Assembly (NCBI GenBank): GCA_937893835.1
Contig: CALCSS010000014.1
Span: 1-17,823 of the forward strand
From: an uncultured Fidelibacterota bacterium
GTDB taxonomy: Bacteria > Fidelibacterota > Marinisomatia > Marinisomatales > UBA1611
Reading direction: 5' to 3'
Length of the DNA stretch: 17,823 bases
The position numbers and the translations under genes were made by a program. The notes under the pieces were generated by a model. That model did not search any database. It was not told the origin of the DNA and saw nothing but the letters and a program-made list of their open reading frames with translations. This document shows positions 1-7,359 of the stretch, piece by piece; within the stretch, counting starts at the first letter, position 1; every line of letters begins with the position of its first letter.

Positions 1-53
1 AGAGCAGGTGGCTGTTAACCACTTTGTCGGGGGTTCGAGTCCCTCCTCCGGAG
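1..53 (+). tRNA. tRNA-Asn (GTT), 3' part only
   Basis: This is the 3' two-thirds of a tRNA; the acceptor 5' strand and the start of the D-arm lie before the window. The D-stem 3' strand is followed by the anticodon stem GGTGG (7-11), the loop CTGTTAA (12-18) with anticodon GTT at 14-16, and CCACT (19-23). The variable loop is 24-28, the T-arm GGGGG/TTCGAGT/CCCTC is 29-45, the acceptor 3' strand CTCCGGA is 46-52, and the discriminator G is 53. The bases after it are CAG, so a full CCA is not encoded. Confidence 0.93.
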
Positions 54-56
54 CAG

Positions 57-88
57 AAAGGTCCCTCTATAGGGGCCTTTTATTTTTT
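57..88 (+). terminator. Intrinsic terminator of the tRNA gene
   Basis: A 9-bp stem pairs AAAGGTCCC (57-65) with GGGGCCTTT (72-80), with one T-G pair and loop TCTATA. It is followed by a T-rich run to about 88, so it works rightward for the tRNA. Read leftward the hairpin has only three T residues after it, so it is a poor terminator for the opposing operon. The stop codon and last few codons of the neighbouring minus-strand gene lie inside the hairpin. Confidence 0.8.
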
Positions 89-576
89 ATCATATTATAA
101 ATGTTATTTGTAGCTAATAATAAAGAATATAGAAAAACCAGAATGAAGGTCAATTCATTGACCTGTAAAAATGTCCCGGCCAAGTCATTGCCCTTGATGA
201 GAAGTAGTGCCATATAAGGCGGTCCAATACAAAGAAACAAATGATAGCCAATCAATCCGAAGGCGATTTTCTTATCTCGTGATATAAACAATAATGTGAC
301 TGGTAACCAGAAATATCCACCAAATGGAATGCCAAATCCTCTTGGTGGATCATTTTCATTGGATAAAATATTTATTCTTCGAGGAGAATAAATTATCTGT
401 GTATCGTATGATTCTGAGATCTGCACAAATTCAGGATAGATATAATCTGAATTGATCCTAGTCCTAACTTGTCTAATAATTGTGAAGGTTAATACAGATA
501 CTGCGATCAGGATAAAGAAAGATCTGAGTAAGAAGGGGTAGGGTTGTTTTGCCCAACTATTGTCCATTGATACCAC
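67..576 (-). CDS. Putative exosortase-associated multi-pass membrane protein
   Basis: This inner-membrane protein of about 169 residues matches no family I can name with certainty. It has an N-terminal transmembrane helix (about 15-34), a periplasmic-looking loop of about 50 residues rich in Tyr, Asn and Pro (35-85), and three further hydrophobic segments (about 85-99, 104-127, 141-158) before a basic tail. It is the last gene of the run and overlaps the exosortase gene. That is the place and topology of the small membrane proteins that accompany XrtF-type exosortases in Flavobacteria, so a partner role is inferred from position, size and topology, not from a sequence match. The start is ambiguous: GTG at 576, or ATG three codons later at 567, and both lie inside the exosortase gene. 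Its C-terminal codons overlap the tRNA terminator hairpin. Confidence 0.75.
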   Translation of the reverse strand: MVSMDNSWAKQPYPFLLRSFFILIAVSVLTFTIIRQVRTRINSDYIYPEFVQISESYDTQIIYSPRRINILSNENDPPRGFGIPFGGYFWLPVTLLFISRDKKIAFGLIGYHLFLCIGPPYMALLLIKGNDLAGTFLQVNELTFILVFLYSLLLATNNIYNMIKNKRPL

Positions 577-1052
577 AGATAAAGTACGATTGGATAAAAG
601 AATAAAAATGGGCTGAACTCATGAAATAGATTCCAATAATGCTGGAAATATACAGTGGCTATGCTAAATGACATAATACGTACTACATTCAATACATAGA
701 TAGCAAAAACTCCTATGAGAAGAAACTTTGCTCTATTAACAAATGTTCCGTTAAAAGAAACGATAAAACCAGAGTATAATGCCATTAAGGTAAGAGCATT
801 GCAACCATTTAATATTTCAACGCTTTTGTAGCCTTCAATATATAATAGCCTGTCAAGAGAATAAATATTCCAGCCAAGGATCGTTAAGAAATTCTTTGCA
901 TTGGAAACGACTGATAGAGCGAGAAATTCATCAAGCCTACCATCAGGCAGTAGAACCAGATCGTACAATATCTGCCATACGGTATAAAAGCAGAAGGCCT
1001 TTAAAATAAAGCCTATTAAGTGGTTGCCTTTCTCCCTATCTAGCGCGGTCAA
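507..1052 (-). CDS. Exosortase family protein, XrtF-like transpeptidase
   Basis: Exosortases are integral membrane cysteine proteases/transpeptidases that cleave C-terminal tripartite sorting tails (PEP-CTERM and relatives) at the inner membrane and probably transfer the cargo to another molecule. The expected Cys-Arg-His triad is visible: Cys84 in LNGCNAL, Arg125 in YVLNVVRI, and His144 in NLFHEF. The order, spacing and words around Cys and Arg match what I recall of flavobacterial XrtF, as does the length of about 180 residues. Several transmembrane segments are present (about 13-35, 84-100, 108-128, 146-166). The start is uncertain: no ATG precedes the catalytic Cys, and TTG at 1052 is the most upstream plausible start, inside the end of the preceding small gene. 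A purine-rich AGGGAGAAAGG on the coding strand (about 1028-1038) lies just after that TTG, so a later non-standard start is possible. The gene overlaps those on both sides, which suggests translational coupling. Confidence 0.88.
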   Translation of the reverse strand: MTALDREKGNHLIGFILKAFCFYTVWQILYDLVLLPDGRLDEFLALSVVSNAKNFLTILGWNIYSLDRLLYIEGYKSVEILNGCNALTLMALYSGFIVSFNGTFVNRAKFLLIGVFAIYVLNVVRIMSFSIATVYFQHYWNLFHEFSPFLFFYPIVLYLWYQWTIVGQNNPTPSYSDLSLS

Positions 1053-1215
1053 AATATTTTTTTACAGCAATGATCATTCCACCTATAGCAAGGATGTAAA
1101 GACCGCTGATCGGTCCTTGGTTAGGCGCATCAGGCAATGGTGGAGGGTCTTGTGCCAGTATGGTATTGAAAAGATAGAGAACTGCAGCTATGATTGTAAA
1201 AAGTTTATTTTTCAT
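1036..1215 (-). CDS. 59-residue exosortase substrate-like protein (PEP/PID-CTERM-like tail)
   Basis: This small gene encodes a protein that is almost only targeting signals. Residues 1-21 are a Sec signal peptide (MKNKLF..., hydrophobic core, end TILA, likely cleavage before Gln22). Residues 22-34 are a Pro-rich stretch (QDPPPLPDAPNQG). Residues 35-59 form a tripartite sorting tail: PISG, a hydrophobic helix (about 39-51, LYILAIGG...), and a basic end (KKYFDRAR). After signal-peptide removal and cleavage near PISG only about 13-16 residues would remain. The ATG (1213-1215) is 7 nt after the stop of the large upstream gene, and TAGGG overlapping that stop could be its ribosome binding site. 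The 3' end overlaps the exosortase gene by 17 nt. The adjacent exosortase is its likely processor (inference). Short Bacteroidota proteins with PID-CTERM tails have the same layout. The opposite strand is open here too but encodes nothing recognisable. Confidence 0.85.
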   Translation of the reverse strand: MKNKLFTIIAAVLYLFNTILAQDPPPLPDAPNQGPISGLYILAIGGMIIAVKKYFDRAR

Positions 1216-1222
1216 GATAGCC

Positions 1223-4200
1223 CTATTTAATGTAGGTTATTTTTTGGTTAAATGATCTTCCACCAGTGGTGAGTTCCACAAGATAGACGCCTGAAGGCAA
1301 CAATCCAGGATTCCACGTTATTTGATGATATCCAGGAGCCATGGGTCTATTGATCAGAGATGCTACTTGTCTTCCAGTAAGGTCATAGATCTTCAATGAA
1401 ACCTTATCCATCTCCATTATGTCAAAACTGATCATTGTGCTAGGATTGAATGGGTTTGGATAGGCGTTATGAAGAGTGATCTCTTCAGGGATGACCGTTT
1501 CTTCATTATCAGAGGAAGCAATGTCTGTATAAACAGATAGGGTAAATTGAGCATCTCCAACATAGGGATAGGTCTCCATTATCTCATCAGGGAATGCGAA
1601 GCCTCCCTTACTAGGAAGAGCAACATTAGCCGATGGATATCCATATAAATTTACTGTTTGTCCAGTCATATTATTGATCAGTGACAAGGATATCCCCTCA
1701 GGAAGGTCTGTGATATCCCAGGCCAAGTTAACTTGTTCAGACTGTGTCTCATAACCTTCTTCTGTAGGTGCAAGTAACATTGCATCCAGGTCAAATGAAA
1801 TATCTGTGGTTAGATCAGAAGGAAGATTATTGATCGAAAGTGATTTACTAGATTCTCGGACCATACTTGTTAAATGTTCTGCTGGTGACATTGGAATGAT
1901 ACGTCTGGCATCTGCGGGGTCTAGATTGATATGCCCATTTGCTGTGAATGAAAGATATACAGAGCTAGTAAATTCACCACTAGTGAATGTGAAGACCGCA
2001 CTCCCAGTTGACTCATCAGTGGTAGATCTTCCACCGCCATTATTACTAATGTGGCCTTTTTTAATGCAATTCTCTGAAAATTCAAATACATCTCCATTCG
2101 GGCCGGCCTGTATCCAAAATCCATCAAATGGCTTGATAAGGCCTTCGTCAATATTCCCAACCACACCATTATGCGTCCTGTAACCTGGATTGGTATGATC
2201 CATCCTGTAAACAGTTGAATTGAATTTAGAACTATTGTCTGACAGCATTTGATTAATGTCAACATGCAGACCATAGGGGTTGCCTACCAAGTTCCAGTGA
2301 CTTGAATTAGAACTTACACTTATTTCTGATTCATTAATTGTACCATCGATTCCAATGGTGACAGGTAGATCATCGTCTCCGTCATAGTCTGTGTCCGAGA
2401 AGACATAGATAACAAAACCTTCGCCTGCATCCAAGACATCATTATATAGATCGGATACGGGAACCCATCCATTGTCAAAGGTCCAAACATTGGGATCTGC
2501 ACCTTCATGATCAGAACCCTCTGATCCTTGAGTCCATAATTCTTCTAACAGATCACCAAAAATTGCACCAGATACAGGGCTTGATAAAATACGGAACCCT
2601 GACCCACCAGTGATCTCTAAATGAGTCACAGCAACAGATATTGCAAAATTTTGGGAAATACTTCCGCCATTGCCATCATTTGCGGTCAATACAACATTAT
2701 GTAGTCCACCATCAGAAAAATTTGGTGTCCCATGTAATACTGTTGAAATTGGTAAAGCAGATTCATTTGTCCATAAGGCACCAGCTATTGATCCGTTATA
2801 ATTATTCGATGTTTGATCTGTAAGAATATTCCCATTCCCATCTTCAAAAGTATAATATGCGACCAATCCATCTTCGGTACCAATAAGTTGGGAGTTCATG
2901 TTCTCTTGTATTTCAGACTCTGTTCTGATTCCATTCCAAATTCTAAAATCAGTTATTAACCCATCGAATGGACGAGAATTTGCCCAGTTACCAATTTGAA
3001 AATTCCCTAGATCTGCATTTCTAGTTGACGAATAATTGACTTCTTCTGAAAATATGCCATTTATGTATAAACGCGTTCTATTATTTGGGCCATCATATAC
3101 AAGCGCTATATGAGTCCAAGTATTTGTTACAAAGGTATGGTCAAACCATTGATCTGTTGGACTATTACCATGCAATGAAAATTCTAATTTGCTGTTCAGT
3201 ATCTGGAAATGAATGTCTCCACCATTCCAGCCTGTTTCATTTCTTATAGCTCTCCATCCATTTACATTATGCGGATATATCCAAGTCTCAAAAGTTAGTT
3301 CGTTTGTCGATATCATATGATCATTAACACTAACGTAATCATTGCTACCATCGAAATCTAATGAATAGGAATATTGAGCTGTCAGATCTAACCAGTTTGG
3401 TTTAGTAGGTGCTGTTAAACTAAGTTGGTCGCCATCTATATCATGAAGTGATATTGCATATTCATAAGAATGTCCTTCTACTATATCCAATACGGGAGTA
3501 CTGTTTATAGTAGGATAATCATTAACCGGTAAAATATTGAGATGTACGGTAGCATTTTGATTTGAAACATCGATTCCATCTGATACTGAAAAAGTGAAAC
3601 TGTCAGAGCCATGATAATTAGGATTGGGATTATAAGTTATTATATTTGAAGATCCTTGAGTAATCCAACTTGCGCCATTAACGCTACCATCATTACCATT
3701 TCCGCTAATATCAAGCGTTGAATTTCCATTACCTTCATTAAAATCATACATTGCAACTATGTTATCGATAGTTGGGTTATTACCATTATATATTTCTGAC
3801 ACTTCATTTGATGTTAAAACATCTCTGGTGATTATTACATCATCGATAGAACCATTAAAATACTCATCGTTTCTATCATCACAATTTGTACCTATCATGA
3901 TTGGCATGTTTGCGTTGGTATTATAACTTTTAGAAGTTTGTTCTTGTAATACACCATCAGCATAAAGTTTTAGGGTGCTTCCATCGTGAGTTAGAACTAG
4001 GTGAGTCATCTGACCTGTTGGAAGATAATAGTTTGAACTCCAATCATTCCATTGACCTATTACTAAGACTCGTCTTTGATTCGTTATGAGAATTGAAAAA
4101 CGTGCATTTGATGTCCAACCATGACCAAGAGAAACAATATTTCCTGAAGAGCCATCTGCCCATACACTGATTGATCTTTGTTCATTACCAGAAATAAAAT

Positions 4201-5491
4201 TACCGCCAGATATTATGACCTCATCATTAACCCCGTCAAAATCAAGAGCACTTTTATATTCTTGAACTGCTACACCGTGAGAAGGATTGGATTCTAAACT
4301 ATATGTGAGACTTCCACCATCTTCATCGGTACCACTCAGGGTAATGGTAAATTCTTCATCCTCATTTCCAACTACTGTTTGATCTTCGGCTACTGGAACG
4401 AAATTGCCTTGGTTTGAATTTGTTGTTATCGTTACTACACCATGTCCTGCATTGTTTGCACTGTTACCACCTAAGATGATCTGATTTGATACTGATGATA
4501 AGACATAAGAGCCACCGCCACCGCCCTGGCCAGCATCAAACGCTTGAGCTCCACCAGACCATCCTCCAGCACCACCTTTGTCCCAATCATTATTACTATT
4601 TGATCCAGCGCCACCGCCACCAAATCCACCATAAGGCCCGGCCATGGTCGAGCCTCTAAAGCCTTGCCTAAATCCTCGAGCATAAGACCCGGACGTACTT
4701 GTGCTATTATCGGGGCCTGTATAAAAACCAGCTCCACTTCCAGAGTTGTTTGAAGTACCTCCGTAGCCTGCACCGTTACCGTTTGATCCAGGAGAACCAT
4801 AGCCAGAGCAAGACCCACCATTATTTCCCGATTGTCCATTTATTGCAGCATAGTTAACAGTACCATGTGAAGATCTCCCGCCTCCGCCTCCAGCTACGAA
4901 TAGTGGTGTTGCGTTGTTATAGTGTGTGCCTATTGCGACAGCGGTTGCACCACCACCACCGGGACTGTCTCCATCATTTGAACCTTTTTGTCCAACTGAA
5001 ATAATGAGTGTTTGACCTTGTTGAAGTTCAATGGCTCCGCTGATCACTGCACCATAGCCACCACGATAGGTTGAGTTTTGACTACCGCCCATTGCGCCCT
5101 TCACCTCAAAATGATAATCACCGGTATATGGGACAATCCATTTTTGCATTCCAGAAAGAGACGTGACACTATTTGCCAAGCTCGTTCCTGAGTAAGCATT
5201 ATTGATGGAAGTTTGTGTGGGTCCTTGAGCTCCTGTTGTACCACAATTTGTGAATGTATATGATTGTCCACCATCAAGGCTGCTCATCTGGACAGAGATA
5301 CCATCGTCTGTTGCGATTGAGATATTTGTATGCTCCTGAGATTCCATTTCTAATTCGGAAATTTGGAATGTGGGTACATAGTCAGATGGAATACCATCAT
5401 CAGGTTGTTGATCGCTCAGAAGATCATTCTCAGCAGAAAATATCTGATAGAATGATAGTATTGCTACTAATAGATATTTGTTTTTCCTCAT
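1223..5491 (-). CDS. Giant secreted Gly-rich / Ig-like / LamG protein with T9SS type A sorting domain
   Basis: This 1422-residue cell-surface or released protein probably binds glycans or acts as an adhesin. Domains in order: Sec signal peptide (1-20); glycine-rich domain of the ALK-like bacterial type (about 115-356); an Ig/cadherin-like domain (about 366-656) interrupted by a LamG/concanavalin-like domain (about 414-613); a second Ig-like domain (about 659-956) interrupted by a second LamG (about 709-911); a region shared by many T9SS proteins of this lineage (about 957-1140, FRILSSPVSG, GFWIQAG); and a T9SS type A sorting domain (about 1338-1422) with NAYPNPFNPSTMISF, LKIYDLTGRQV and SGVYLVEL. 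No catalytic motif is seen. The start at 5491 is preceded by GGAAAG with suitable spacing and gives a proper signal peptide. It is the first gene of the exosortase run, 7 nt before the 59-residue gene, yet it carries a T9SS tail and not an exosortase tail. Confidence 0.93.
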   Translation of the reverse strand: MRKNKYLLVAILSFYQIFSAENDLLSDQQPDDGIPSDYVPTFQISELEMESQEHTNISIATDDGISVQMSSLDGGQSYTFTNCGTTGAQGPTQTSINNAYSGTSLANSVTSLSGMQKWIVPYTGDYHFEVKGAMGGSQNSTYRGGYGAVISGAIELQQGQTLIISVGQKGSNDGDSPGGGGATAVAIGTHYNNATPLFVAGGGGGRSSHGTVNYAAINGQSGNNGGSCSGYGSPGSNGNGAGYGGTSNNSGSGAGFYTGPDNSTSTSGSYARGFRQGFRGSTMAGPYGGFGGGGAGSNSNNDWDKGGAGGWSGGAQAFDAGQGGGGGSYVLSSVSNQIILGGNSANNAGHGVVTITTNSNQGNFVPVAEDQTVVGNEDEEFTITLSGTDEDGGSLTYSLESNPSHGVAVQEYKSALDFDGVNDEVIISGGNFISGNEQRSISVWADGSSGNIVSLGHGWTSNARFSILITNQRRVLVIGQWNDWSSNYYLPTGQMTHLVLTHDGSTLKLYADGVLQEQTSKSYNTNANMPIMIGTNCDDRNDEYFNGSIDDVIITRDVLTSNEVSEIYNGNNPTIDNIVAMYDFNEGNGNSTLDISGNGNDGSVNGASWITQGSSNIITYNPNPNYHGSDSFTFSVSDGIDVSNQNATVHLNILPVNDYPTINSTPVLDIVEGHSYEYAISLHDIDGDQLSLTAPTKPNWLDLTAQYSYSLDFDGSNDYVSVNDHMISTNELTFETWIYPHNVNGWRAIRNETGWNGGDIHFQILNSKLEFSLHGNSPTDQWFDHTFVTNTWTHIALVYDGPNNRTRLYINGIFSEEVNYSSTRNADLGNFQIGNWANSRPFDGLITDFRIWNGIRTESEIQENMNSQLIGTEDGLVAYYTFEDGNGNILTDQTSNNYNGSIAGALWTNESALPISTVLHGTPNFSDGGLHNVVLTANDGNGGSISQNFAISVAVTHLEITGGSGFRILSSPVSGAIFGDLLEELWTQGSEGSDHEGADPNVWTFDNGWVPVSDLYNDVLDAGEGFVIYVFSDTDYDGDDDLPVTIGIDGTINESEISVSSNSSHWNLVGNPYGLHVDINQMLSDNSSKFNSTVYRMDHTNPGYRTHNGVVGNIDEGLIKPFDGFWIQAGPNGDVFEFSENCIKKGHISNNGGGRSTTDESTGSAVFTFTSGEFTSSVYLSFTANGHINLDPADARRIIPMSPAEHLTSMVRESSKSLSINNLPSDLTTDISFDLDAMLLAPTEEGYETQSEQVNLAWDITDLPEGISLSLINNMTGQTVNLYGYPSANVALPSKGGFAFPDEIMETYPYVGDAQFTLSVYTDIASSDNEETVIPEEITLHNAYPNPFNPSTMISFDIMEMDKVSLKIYDLTGRQVASLINRPMAPGYHQITWNPGLLPSGVYLVELTTGGRSFNQKITYIK

Positions 5492-5609
5492 TTTTTACTT
5501 TCCGAGCGGTTTCAGATTATAATTTCATACATAATTTGCAAATATCATACCAAAGCTAGTCAATTTATCGATAATAAAAAAACTTAGATGAGGTTAATTA
5601 TAATCGCAC

Positions 5610-5665
5610 CGTATTGTATTGTATTGTTACACACTTTTTGGGTCATATTGTATAAAATTGTTACA
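5610..5665 (-). promoter_or_regulatory. Paired 22-bp direct repeats, candidate operator of the exosortase operon
   Basis: Two 22-bp copies lie 34 bp apart (start to start), at 5610-5631 and 5644-5665. On the coding strand each begins TGTAACAAT and ends ATACAATA plus two bases. They match at 18 of 22 positions; three of the four differences are in the centre. A -10-like TATAAT on the minus strand at 5597-5602 lies just downstream of the repeats, before the large gene, with no convincing -35. About three helical turns between copies suits a regulator binding twice on one face. The rest of the 195-bp gap (5492-5686) shows no gene or good terminator. Confidence 0.4.
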
Positions 5666-5686
5666 TATTAATAAAATTTCTGATTT

Positions 5687-7336
5687 TTATTGTTCCTCAC
5701 GCCATTTTGCCCCAGGATAGAGGTATTGCGCATGCCGATATATCTCCCATGCCTTTTTTCTTTTATTCAGTGACTCATAGGCAGTTGCAAGGTCATAATA
5801 AATGAAAAGATACGGAGAGTGCTGAACGTACTTCTCAGCCCATTCTATATAGTCAATTAATTTTTCCTCATCTTTTGTTTGTTTTGCAATTATTAGGTTT
5901 AGTTTCATTATCAATGTCTCATACTTTTTCTGCCATGCATGTGGGTTGGTTATAGAAACTAAAATAGATGGATCTCTGTGTCCCGTACGCTCAAATTTGG
6001 TGATCAACATTGCTGTCTGTAAGGTCGTTATCATATAAATGAGAACAACCATTGGAATGATCATTGATAGACCTCTGAAAACGTAAGAATAGGAGATTGC
6101 CAATTCATAATTTTTCCCACATTCCTCATCTATCATATGTGTGAGGTATATGAAAGTAAACCAATGTATTACTGAGATATAAAATGGAAGTTCTAGTTGA
6201 GTGTGTACTATTATCGGGATCAGCATTCCTAGCATCAACCAAGCTTTTTTCTTTTTTGCCTTCCAGACCATGCTCAAGAAACTACCTGCGATGATCAATA
6301 TCCCGATCAATGGTAATATCCCACCTTCCACTGTCCAGAACAAGATCTCATTGTGAGGGTGGTCCATATTGTTATTGCCTATGAACGGAATAGATGAATC
6401 AGATTTTTTTCGTTCAGCATAATGTTCTCTAAAGGCAGGTAAGAAGCCACCATATCCAACACCAAATATTGGATTCTCCCTTATCAATTCATAGGTAAGT
6501 AAATAAGTGGTCTTTCTTGAATTTCCAGAATATTCAATCGCCTCTTCTGATCGAATTGCTTCACGATCAATGAACCCGACCATGAGCCCGATAAATGCCA
6601 TGGCCAACCATGGCCAGATTCTTTTGATCGATCTAAAACTGATCAATAAAATAAATCCAATACCCAGTAACAGTGAAAGATACCCCGTCCTAGACTGTAA
6701 GGGATAAAATTGTGTCAATCCAATTAGTGGAACTGAATAGACCAAGGCCTGCTTCCATCTATGATCAGGTAGTCTGTCATCTATCAATACTAGAACAAGA
6801 CTGATAGTAGCACCGGTACATATATAGGTTGCAAAGATATTCTTTTGCACCATAGGACCAAAATGGATGATAGGCAAGATACCTATCAAATTAGAATTGG
6901 GAATGAATTGTTCGATCAACTTGAATAGAGTTTGAATCAGAACACAGCCGATGATCATATAAAGGAAATTGAATAGATCTTCCCTATCAAATTGAAATTG
7001 TTGATAGGCGAGCATTAATAAAATACCAGAGCCTAGTCCAAGTACCCTCATTGTTGCAAAATTGGAATATGCATTATTTTGGTAGGTGAATGGTATTAGC
7101 ATCAAAGCAAGACCAATCCATGAATACATATTGAATTGACTAAAATGAAATTGTTTGGATATGAATATTTGGTATGCCCCAAGACCAATGATCAAAGAGA
7201 TAAAGATCCAGGCCATGATGTTGAAGGGAAGATAGAGTCCTGTTCCACCAATATGTGGTATTGGCAAATGGATTGCAAAAAGCACATAGATCCCGAAGAC
7301 GATCTTTGCTAATGCTCCTGGTTTAATATTATTCAT
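5687..7336 (-). CDS. Wzy/PglL-type O-antigen ligase or protein O-oligosaccharyltransferase (copy 2)
   Basis: This 549-residue multi-pass inner-membrane protein has the O-antigen ligase/Wzy fold signature. Family members transfer a lipid-linked glycan to lipid A, to another glycan, or (PglL type) to proteins at the periplasmic face. About ten hydrophobic segments span 1-440. Family marks are GPMVQKN (160-166), an Arg in QSRTGYL (214-220), NPIFGVGYG (288-296), and DHPHNEILFW (325-334) in the large periplasmic loop. The C-terminal part (about 445-549) is soluble and helical with a TPR-like look, ending RHAQYLYPG, like the Wzy_C_2 part of PglL/PilO ligases. That and the Q-x-N motif favour a protein ligase over a lipid A ligase, but the acceptor cannot be fixed from sequence. 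It lies 23 nt downstream of its paralogue, presumably in one operon, and upstream of the exosortase run. Confidence 0.87.
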   Translation of the reverse strand: MNNIKPGALAKIVFGIYVLFAIHLPIPHIGGTGLYLPFNIMAWIFISLIIGLGAYQIFISKQFHFSQFNMYSWIGLALMLIPFTYQNNAYSNFATMRVLGLGSGILLMLAYQQFQFDREDLFNFLYMIIGCVLIQTLFKLIEQFIPNSNLIGILPIIHFGPMVQKNIFATYICTGATISLVLVLIDDRLPDHRWKQALVYSVPLIGLTQFYPLQSRTGYLSLLLGIGFILLISFRSIKRIWPWLAMAFIGLMVGFIDREAIRSEEAIEYSGNSRKTTYLLTYELIRENPIFGVGYGGFLPAFREHYAERKKSDSSIPFIGNNNMDHPHNEILFWTVEGGILPLIGILIIAGSFLSMVWKAKKKKAWLMLGMLIPIIVHTQLELPFYISVIHWFTFIYLTHMIDEECGKNYELAISYSYVFRGLSMIIPMVVLIYMITTLQTAMLITKFERTGHRDPSILVSITNPHAWQKKYETLIMKLNLIIAKQTKDEEKLIDYIEWAEKYVQHSPYLFIYYDLATAYESLNKRKKAWEIYRHAQYLYPGAKWREEQ

Positions 7337-7359
7337 TTTTTTAAAAAATAGATTCTAGG

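Noticed and set aside
1024..1230. Open frame on the plus strand across the small-protein gene
   Set aside because: The minus strand here encodes a protein with a signal peptide and sorting tail, tight spacing to its neighbours and a plausible ribosome binding site. The plus-strand translation has no recognisable features.
4490..5100. GC-rich, repetitive-looking stretch with recurring CCACC/CCGCC words, considered as a tandem repeat or CRISPR
   Set aside because: The words come from Gly codons of the glycine-rich domain. There is no fixed repeat unit and there are no spacers.
1806..5559. Several open frames of 60-125 codons on both strands within the large T9SS protein gene
   Set aside because: All lie in alternative frames of one long gene whose domains run continuously from signal peptide to sorting domain. 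Their translations are of low complexity or look like frame-shifted LamG and Gly-rich code.
5666..5690. AT-only inverted repeat after the second ligase gene, considered as a terminator
   Set aside because: The short stem is made only of A-T pairs (ATAAAA/TTTTAT) and would be unstable. The region is AT-rich enough for this by chance.
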